In this document: piece after piece, positions 1 to 4,533 of the stretch
How positions within the stretch are numbered: position 1 is the first letter of the stretch
Layout: every line of letters begins with the position of its first letter
NCBI GenBank assembly: GCA_964577195.1
Contig: CAZNYF010000139.1
Coordinates: 1 to 7,498, forward strand
Length of the DNA stretch: 7,498 bases
Source: HyVt-560 sp964577195
Lineage (GTDB): Bacteria; Pseudomonadota; Gammaproteobacteria; UWMA-0217
Direction of reading: 5' to 3'
Position numbers and translations under genes: made by a program
Notes under the pieces: model-generated
The model's input: the letters and a program-made list of their open reading frames with translations, nothing else
Told to the model about the DNA's origin: nothing
Databases searched by the model: none

Positions 1-29
1 TGCTGCTGAGGGAAATCAGGAATAATGCA

Positions 30-83
30 TTTATGTCCATGGATGGACGGTATTCTGCAAGGAGCCAGGATGGCGGTGCATTT
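30..83 (+). repeat. 54-bp structured direct repeat, copy 1
   Basis: This copy matches 172-225 with five differences in 54 positions, at an offset of 142 bp. It folds into two small stem-loops, 35-39 with 44-48 and 64-67 with 71-74, both with GGA in the loop and an A-T closing pair. None of the five differences falls in a stem: one is in the first loop, three are in the linker between hairpins and one is beyond the second hairpin. This pattern suggests that RNA or DNA structure is conserved. Confidence 0.85.
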
Positions 84-171
84 TTATGCGAAAATGAGGC
101 GAATATAGCCACAGGGATGTGGTGTAGTAGAGCAATGCAGGAGCTATTGCCGACTGGGTGTATTTAACGAC

Positions 172-225
172 TTTATGTCCACGGATGGACGGTATTTCGC
201 AAAGAGCCAGGATGGCGGTGCGTTT
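172..225 (+). repeat. 54-bp structured direct repeat, copy 2
   Basis: Second copy of the element at 30-83. Stem 177-181/186-190 and stem 206-209/213-216 are identical in sequence to those of copy 1, while loop 182-185 reads CGGA instead of TGGA. The 88 bp between the copies hold two further GGA-loop hairpins (109-122 and 132-150) that are not duplicated. Confidence 0.85.
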
Positions 226-228
226 GAT

Positions 229-253
229 AAAAAAGGTGTTGTTCAAGTTTTTT
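229..253. terminator. weak A6/T6 inverted segment between the hairpin array and bioB
   Basis: A run of six A (229-234) and a run of six T (248-253) flank a 13-base loop. On either strand this gives an AT-only stem ending in a T run. It sits where a transcript of the left-hand hairpin array and the bioB transcript would converge, so it might serve both. The stem has no GC pairs, so it is a poor match to a classical intrinsic terminator. Confidence 0.2.
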
Positions 254-285
254 CTCAGCGGTGCTTGTATTTTTAGAGGTGCACT

Positions 286-1269
286 TCAGGCCGTTTGCGC
301 TTCCGGTTGAACGTGACCGTCCGATTGGGTAAAACGCATACCGAGCTTTTCGAGCAATTGTCGATCTTGATCTGCTTCGGGATTTGGCGTGGTCAGCAAT
401 TTTTCGCCATAGAACATGGAATTGGCTCCTGCCAAAAAGCAGAGTGCTTGAATTTCATCGCTCATCTCGGTGCGACCTGCGGACAAACGCACCCAGGCTA
501 GCGGCATTAAAATTCGAGCAACGGCGATGGTACGAACAAATTCCAGTGGATCGAGCTTTTCGATACCTGACAGTGGTGTACCTTCGACCTGCACCAGATT
601 ATTGATCGGCACAGATTCAGGATGCTTAGGCAAATTGGCTAACTGCTGCAACAAACCGGCACGATCCCGACGCGTCTCACCCATCCCCAAAATGCCACCC
701 GCGCAAACATTCACACCCGCATTGCGAACATGGTTCAGCGTTTCAAGACGATCCTCGTAGGTTCGCGTGGTAATCACATTGCCATAAAACTCCGGAGAGG
801 TATCGAGATTATGATTGTAGTAATCCAGCCCGGCCTCTTTAAGACGTTTGGACTGCGCCTCACTCAGCATTCCCAATGTCACACAGGTCTCCATACCCAG
901 TGATCTCACCGCCTGGATCATCGGAATAACCCGTTCCAGATTTTTATCGGTGGGATTACGCCAGGCAGCGCCCATACAAAAACGGGTAGCACCGTTAGCT
1001 TGTGCAGCCTTGGCTGATTCGATCACCTCATCCAACGGCAACAGACGTTCGCGCTCCAATTCATTTTCATGCTGCGCGCTTTGCGGACAATAACTGCAAT
1101 CTTCCGGGCAAGCACCGGTTTTAATGCTTAACAAAGAGCTAACCTGCACCTCATTGGGATCAAAGTTCTCGCGGTGAATTGTTTGCGCGGTATGTAACAA
1201 ATCAATAAAAGGCTGCTCCAATAAATCAGCAATTTCATCAATCGTCCAATTGTTTCTAATTTCCATCAT
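286..1269 (-). CDS. bioB: biotin synthase BioB
   Basis: Radical-SAM enzyme that inserts sulfur into dethiobiotin to make biotin, the last step of biotin synthesis in the cytoplasm. The 327-residue length is typical. The CxxxCxxC motif that holds the [4Fe-4S] cluster and S-adenosylmethionine is at C54, C58 and C61. The ligands of the sulfur-donating [2Fe-2S] cluster are all present at C98, C129, C189 and R261 (in RLSAGR), each one residue beyond the E. coli numbering. YNHNLDT at 151-157 and the VEGTPL segment near 228-233 are also typical of the family. Two ATG codons are adjacent at the start (1267-1269 and 1264-1266). An AAGAAG sequence lies 5 nt before the first and 8 nt before the second, so either could be used. 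The gene is preceded by 134 bp with its own palindromic region and probably has its own promoter. In many relatives bioF follows bioB directly; here the next 285 bp contain the GGA-hairpin array and no bioF. Confidence 0.98.
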   Translation of the reverse strand: MMEIRNNWTIDEIADLLEQPFIDLLHTAQTIHRENFDPNEVQVSSLLSIKTGACPEDCSYCPQSAQHENELERERLLPLDEVIESAKAAQANGATRFCMGAAWRNPTDKNLERVIPMIQAVRSLGMETCVTLGMLSEAQSKRLKEAGLDYYNHNLDTSPEFYGNVITTRTYEDRLETLNHVRNAGVNVCAGGILGMGETRRDRAGLLQQLANLPKHPESVPINNLVQVEGTPLSGIEKLDPLEFVRTIAVARILMPLAWVRLSAGRTEMSDEIQALCFLAGANSMFYGEKLLTTPNPEADQDRQLLEKLGMRFTQSDGHVQPEAQTA

Positions 1270-1339
1270 GAGTACTTCTTTACCTGGTAACGGCTTAAAT
1301 GAGTCTTGAAATACGTCATATCAAGGTCAAAAATATGAG

Positions 1340-1362
1340 TTTACAGATGTAAATGATCATTT
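1340..1362. promoter_or_regulatory. two overlapping palindromes upstream of bioB, candidate operator
   Basis: TTTACA-ga-TGTAAA (1340-1353) overlaps the perfect 12-bp palindrome AAATGATCATTT (1351-1362). Both lie 70-93 bp upstream of the bioB start, in the only intergenic space available to its promoter. The half-site word GTTTACA also occurs in E. coli BirA operators. In those, however, the order is TGTAAAC, then a spacer of about 15 bases, then GTTTACA; here the halves are in the opposite order with a 2-base spacer. This is therefore not a canonical BirA site, and the binding protein is unknown. Confidence 0.35.
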
Positions 1363-1403
1363 TTTAACGCAGAGATGGCGCATTTCAAGGCTTAGTTAAT
1401 TCG

Positions 1404-1784
1404 TTACTCTTCGACGTACGTTATATCGTGCCATTGTTCCTTCCTTATCTTGCGCAGACTGATTATTGTCCAGGGAATCATAATAACCGCCAGCACCGCC
1501 CACAAGATTAAATAATAAGCGATCTCTACAGGGAAAAATGTTGCTACGGGAATCACTACCCCAATCAGACCATAAAAACGATAGGCCGCCCACTGCGTGT
1601 GATGGCCGACTCGCTCATTGGGATGATGCCGATTCATGGCGTAAATTAACATCGAAGCACCAAACCAGAACGGCAGCAAAATAGGAGAAAAAGTTGTAAT
1701 GAGATTACCAATATCCATCCACTGTGCCGCACGGCGCGAGGATTTTGCGGTGACAACTTTTTCAACAGTTGCGGTTTCAGTCAT
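1404..1784 (-). CDS. small membrane protein of unknown function
   Basis: A 126-residue protein with three predicted membrane helices, at about residues 29-50, 70-88 and 89-111. The N-terminus is polar and basic (SSRR at 15-18) and the C-terminus carries a basic patch (RKIRKEQW) followed by an acidic tail. A conserved-looking hydrophilic loop, NRHHPNERVGHHTQWAAYR (51-69), is rich in His and Arg and joins helices 1 and 2. The layout recalls small DUF4870-like membrane proteins, but I cannot assign a family with confidence. The gene is codirectional with bioB but 134 bp upstream of it, and it diverges from comF with 23 bp between start codons. No good ribosome binding site precedes the annotated ATG. 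Met23 (1716-1718) is a possible later start that would widen the gap to 89 bp and leave the helices intact. The regular hydrophobic pattern and undamaged frame support a real gene. The function is not inferred. Confidence 0.85.
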   Translation of the reverse strand: MTETATVEKVVTAKSSRRAAQWMDIGNLITTFSPILLPFWFGASMLIYAMNRHHPNERVGHHTQWAAYRFYGLIGVVIPVATFFPVEIAYYLILWAVLAVIMIPWTIISLRKIRKEQWHDITYVEE

Positions 1785-1807
1785 GGTGATATCGGGACTC
1801 GAACTTA

Positions 1808-2527
1808 ATGCTGCTGAATAATACCGTTTCGCGACTGATTCAGCGAATCGAAAAAAGTATTATTGAACCCTGCCTGCTATGTGGCAGTCATTCTGGTCAT
1901 TCCACAATGCTCTGTTCTGCCTGTTATGACGATCTGCCAAGCTATCAACATCGCTGTGAGATTTGCGCCATTCCATTACCCAAACTCCAGCATTCGCTCT
2001 GCGGTCAATGCCTCGCACATCGTCCTGCTTTTGATCGCGTTTACAGCCCCTATCTTTATCGAACACCCATTAATAATTTAATTCATCAGCTGAAATACCA
2101 GCACCAGCTGCATAGTTTGCGATTACTGGGAAAACTCATGTCAGACTATTTACAAGACCACATGCAAACCATACCCGATATCCTCATTCCAGTTCCGTTA
2201 CACCGTAAACGATTGAAAGAGAGAGGATTTAATCAAGCGAGTGAGCTGGCTTTGAGAATTAAAAAAGCAACGGGGATACCGCTTGATAATTATCTGATCT
2301 CCCGCAAGAAACATACCGAAGCTCAAACCGGTCTAAAACCAAAACAGAGAAAATCTAATCTGGCGGGGGTATTTAAGATCAATAGAAAAATAATTCCGCA
2401 GAATATTTTGATTGTGGATGACGTCATGACAACCGGGGCAACTGTAGCGGAAATGGCAAAATGCCTGAAGCGGGGTGGTGCAAAATCGGTTGAGGTCGTA
2501 ACCCTTGCGAGGGCGGACAGGCGTTAA
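1808..2527 (+). CDS. comF: ComF family phosphoribosyltransferase-like protein
   Basis: Cytoplasmic ComF/GntX-type protein of 239 residues, the usual length. ComF proteins are needed for natural transformation in Bacillus and Haemophilus, where they are thought to act on imported single-stranded DNA; the related GntX/YhgH is linked to use of DNA as a nutrient. The N-terminal half has four CxxC pairs (C22/C25, C36/C39, C50/C53, C65/C68), consistent with zinc binding. The C-terminal half is a type I phosphoribosyltransferase domain with PVPLHRKRLKERGFNQ (128-143) and the PRPP-binding loop LIVDDVMTTGATVAE (201-215). The start is the first ATG in frame; the ribosome binding site is weak (GGGA at 1794-1797, ten bases before the ATG). 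The gene diverges from the small membrane protein gene and converges on pgi with a 39-bp gap. A divergent comF next to bioB is a common gammaproteobacterial arrangement. Whether the host is naturally competent cannot be told from this window. Confidence 0.95.
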   Translation: MLLNNTVSRLIQRIEKSIIEPCLLCGSHSGHSTMLCSACYDDLPSYQHRCEICAIPLPKLQHSLCGQCLAHRPAFDRVYSPYLYRTPINNLIHQLKYQHQLHSLRLLGKLMSDYLQDHMQTIPDILIPVPLHRKRLKERGFNQASELALRIKKATGIPLDNYLISRKKHTEAQTGLKPKQRKSNLAGVFKINRKIIPQNILIVDDVMTTGATVAEMAKCLKRGGAKSVEVVTLARADRR

Positions 2528-2566
2528 TGTGAAACGCGCAGCAGCGGTGAGGTCACCTCTACAAGT

Positions 2567-4249
2567 TTAATCCAGAGATTTGCAGTAATTGATCAATCCA
2601 TTGGTGGATGAATCATGCGTCTCGGTTAGTTCATTCGTTTGCAGCTCAGGCAAAACAGCTTCTGCCAACGTCTTACCCAGCTCGACACCCCATTGATCGA
2701 ATGAGTCAATCCCCCAGATAACGCCTTGAACAAAAATCTTGTGCTCATACAGCGCCAGCAACGAGCCCAAGGTGCGTGGTGACAGTTCTTTAAACAGCAA
2801 ACTGTTGGTCGGTACATTACCTCTAAAGACCACAAATGGCAGACGTTCCTGTGCGGCCTCATCGGACAAGCCGGAAGAACTTAATAGCTCAGCCGCCTCT
2901 TCCGGGGTGCGACCTTTCATCAATGCCTCGGTCTGGGCAAAAAAGTTGGATAAAAGTTTTTGCTGGTGATCACCCATCAAATGCGGCGATTGAACCGGCG
3001 CGATAAAGTCAGCGGGCAGCAATCTTGTACCTTGATGTAACTGTTGATAGAAAGCGTGCTGACCGTTGGTGCCCGCTTTTCCCCAAACGATTGGACCGGT
3101 ATCGTAATCGAGTCTGTTTCCATCCCGGTCAACAGATTTACCGTTGCTTTCCATATCTGCTTGCTGGAGATAATCGGGAAAGCTGACCAGATATTCACAG
3201 TACGGCAATACCGCATGTGATCCCGCCTTAAAGAAATTGATATACCAGATACCCAGCATTGCCATAATCACGGGCATATTGTGCTCTAGCGGAGAGTGCA
3301 GAAAATGCTTATCCATCGCATTGGCACCTTCCAGCAAGGCTTCAAAATTTTCCATCCCTACGGCGAGAACAACCGGCAGACCTATGGTTGACCAAACCGA
3401 ATAACGACCACCGACCCAGTCCCAGAAACGGAACATATTTTCTGGCTGAATTCCAAACTCGGCCACGGCTGCCTCATTAGCAGAGACCGCGACAAAATGT
3501 TTTGCGACCGCATCTTCAGAATCTGCAAAAGAAAGTAGCCAGTCTCTGGCGGTCCAGGCATTGGTGATGGTTTCCTGGGTAGTAAAGGTCTTTGAAGAAA
3601 TAACAAATAAGGTTGTTTCAGGATCAAGACTCCCCAGCGTATTGGCAATATCCGCGCAATCTACATTAGACACAAAATGGGGTGTGATGCCTTTGCATTG
3701 ATACGGCTTCAGTGCTGAACACACAAAGGATGGCCCCATATCAGACCCGCCGATACCAATATTCACAACATCAGTGATTTTTCTGCCGCTAAAACCTTTC
3801 CACTCACCGGAGTGAATGCCTTCAGCAAACGTGCGCATATGCTCCAACTCTTGCCTGACGGCTGGCATCACATCAACGCCATCCACCAGTACCGGACGAT
3901 CAGATTGATTGCGCAATGCCGTATGCAGTACCGCGCGCTTTTCGGTGGTGTTAATTTTTTCGCCAGAGAATTCCAGCTCTCGCCATAGTGGCACATCTCG
4001 CTCGCTGGCAAGATTCATCAATAAGTTAAATGTTTCTTCATTGATTCTGTTTTTGGAAAAGTCCAGCAGGATATCTTCAAACTGAATGGAGAATCGCTCG
4101 AAACGCTGGGGATCAGCAGCAAACATATCCACCATGTGCTCGCTCTCGATTGCCTTGAAATGCGCCTCAAGACGCCTCCAGCTAACCGATGAAGTCAATA
4201 ACTGTGTATGACCGGGATTTGCACTATTGATTGATGTAACTGGATTCAT
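2567..4249 (-). CDS. pgi: glucose-6-phosphate isomerase
   Basis: Cytoplasmic enzyme that interconverts glucose 6-phosphate and fructose 6-phosphate in glycolysis and gluconeogenesis. It is 560 residues long against 549 in E. coli; the catalytic residues run 12 positions ahead of the E. coli numbering. Both family signatures are present: DWVGGRYSVWSTIG (277-290) and GVIWGIDSFDQWGVELGK (509-526). Sugar-phosphate-binding segments GGSDMGP (167-173) and SKTFTT (219-224) are intact, as are the catalytic residues E367 (in MESNGKS), H398 (in GQHAF) and K526. The ATG is preceded by AGGA with a 7-nt spacer and by AGAGG directly against the start, which supports the start chosen. The gene is monocistronic in this window: it converges on comF and diverges from ppc. 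In a host using the ribulose monophosphate cycle Pgi would also serve formaldehyde assimilation, but nothing here proves that. Confidence 0.98.
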   Translation of the reverse strand: MNPVTSINSANPGHTQLLTSSVSWRRLEAHFKAIESEHMVDMFAADPQRFERFSIQFEDILLDFSKNRINEETFNLLMNLASERDVPLWRELEFSGEKINTTEKRAVLHTALRNQSDRPVLVDGVDVMPAVRQELEHMRTFAEGIHSGEWKGFSGRKITDVVNIGIGGSDMGPSFVCSALKPYQCKGITPHFVSNVDCADIANTLGSLDPETTLFVISSKTFTTQETITNAWTARDWLLSFADSEDAVAKHFVAVSANEAAVAEFGIQPENMFRFWDWVGGRYSVWSTIGLPVVLAVGMENFEALLEGANAMDKHFLHSPLEHNMPVIMAMLGIWYINFFKAGSHAVLPYCEYLVSFPDYLQQADMESNGKSVDRDGNRLDYDTGPIVWGKAGTNGQHAFYQQLHQGTRLLPADFIAPVQSPHLMGDHQQKLLSNFFAQTEALMKGRTPEEAAELLSSSGLSDEAAQERLPFVVFRGNVPTNSLLFKELSPRTLGSLLALYEHKIFVQGVIWGIDSFDQWGVELGKTLAEAVLPELQTNELTETHDSSTNGLINYCKSLD

Positions 4250-4289
4250 CCTCTGATCCTAAAACTACTTACCTTTAAAAGATTAGCAA

Positions 4290-4295
4290 ATTATA
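4290..4295 (-). promoter_or_regulatory. candidate -10 box for pgi
   Basis: Read on the minus strand this is a perfect TATAAT, 40 bp upstream of the pgi ATG, followed by an A/T-rich stretch. No good -35 element sits 16-18 bp upstream; TAGACA is present but only 12 bp away. The sigma-70 assignment therefore rests on the -10 box alone. Confidence 0.4.
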
Positions 4296-4492
4296 CTGAT
4301 CTTTTTCTGTCTACTGGTGAGTCTACCATCACAAGATCAGGGTTTTGGTATTGATTTCAGGCATTTAACAAGCAAGACAACAACGAAACAGAGAAGTTCA
4401 TCACCTTAAAGAAACGATTGTCGACTATTTTCTCCGAGCATTGATGACCACTTCTTACCCAATTATCCAGCACATTCCGTCAGCCTAATCTG

Positions 4493-4498
4493 TATAAT
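4493..4498 (+). promoter_or_regulatory. candidate -10 box for ppc
   Basis: A perfect TATAAT, directly preceded by TG, lies 35 bp upstream of the ppc ATG. The predicted start point near 4505 would give a leader of about 30 nt. The region 16-18 bp upstream (around 4469-4476, AGCACATT) is a poor -35. The rest of the 284-bp pgi-ppc interval (4250-4533) shows no gene and no clear hairpin or repeat. Confidence 0.45.
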
Positions 4499-4533
4499 AC
4501 CGGCTCGTTAATCCCCACTATTGTTGCTCCCGA

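Larger units (their letters stand above)
1..225 (+). ncRNA. candidate CsrA/RsmA-binding RNA (CsrB/RsmZ-like), left end outside window
   Basis: No credible protein gene lies here, but the + strand carries a series of short hairpins whose loops expose GGA. They are GTCCA-tgga-TGGAC (35-48), GCCA-gga-TGGC (64-74), CCACA-ggga-TGTGG (109-122), GCAAT-gcaggagct-ATTGC (132-150), GTCCA-cgga-TGGAC (177-190) and GCCA-gga-TGGC (206-216). Eleven GGA triplets occur between 11 and 212, where about three would be expected by chance. It is established that CsrA/RsmA binds GGA in hairpin loops (SELEX consensus RUACARGGAUGU) and that CsrB carries many CAGGAUG-like repeats. The 111-120 segment, ACAGGGATGT, matches the last ten bases of that consensus, and CAGGATG occurs exactly at 66-72 and 208-214. 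That it is a transcribed sponge RNA is inference. No promoter is visible, the 5' end may lie left of the window, and no strong terminator follows. The main alternative is a dispersed structured intergenic repeat. Confidence 0.42.

Noticed and set aside
31..246. A 71-codon minus-strand open frame over the left-hand hairpin array
   Set aside because: It reads through both copies of the structured repeat in different frames, shows no recognisable protein character, and its start region overlaps the A/T-rich segment. It is better explained as non-coding.
1315..1375. Canonical BirA operator upstream of bioB
   Set aside because: Neither GTTTACA (1339-1345) nor TGTAAAT (1348-1354) has a partner half-site at the required spacing and orientation.
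2546..2557. Small inverted repeat GGTGA-GG-TCACC between comF and pgi as a bidirectional terminator
   Set aside because: The stem is only five pairs with a two-base loop and there is no T run on either strand.
4250..4533. Possible small gene or RNA in the pgi-ppc interval
   Set aside because: There is no open frame with coding character, no clear stem-loop with a T run and no repeat. The interval is explained by two divergent promoters.
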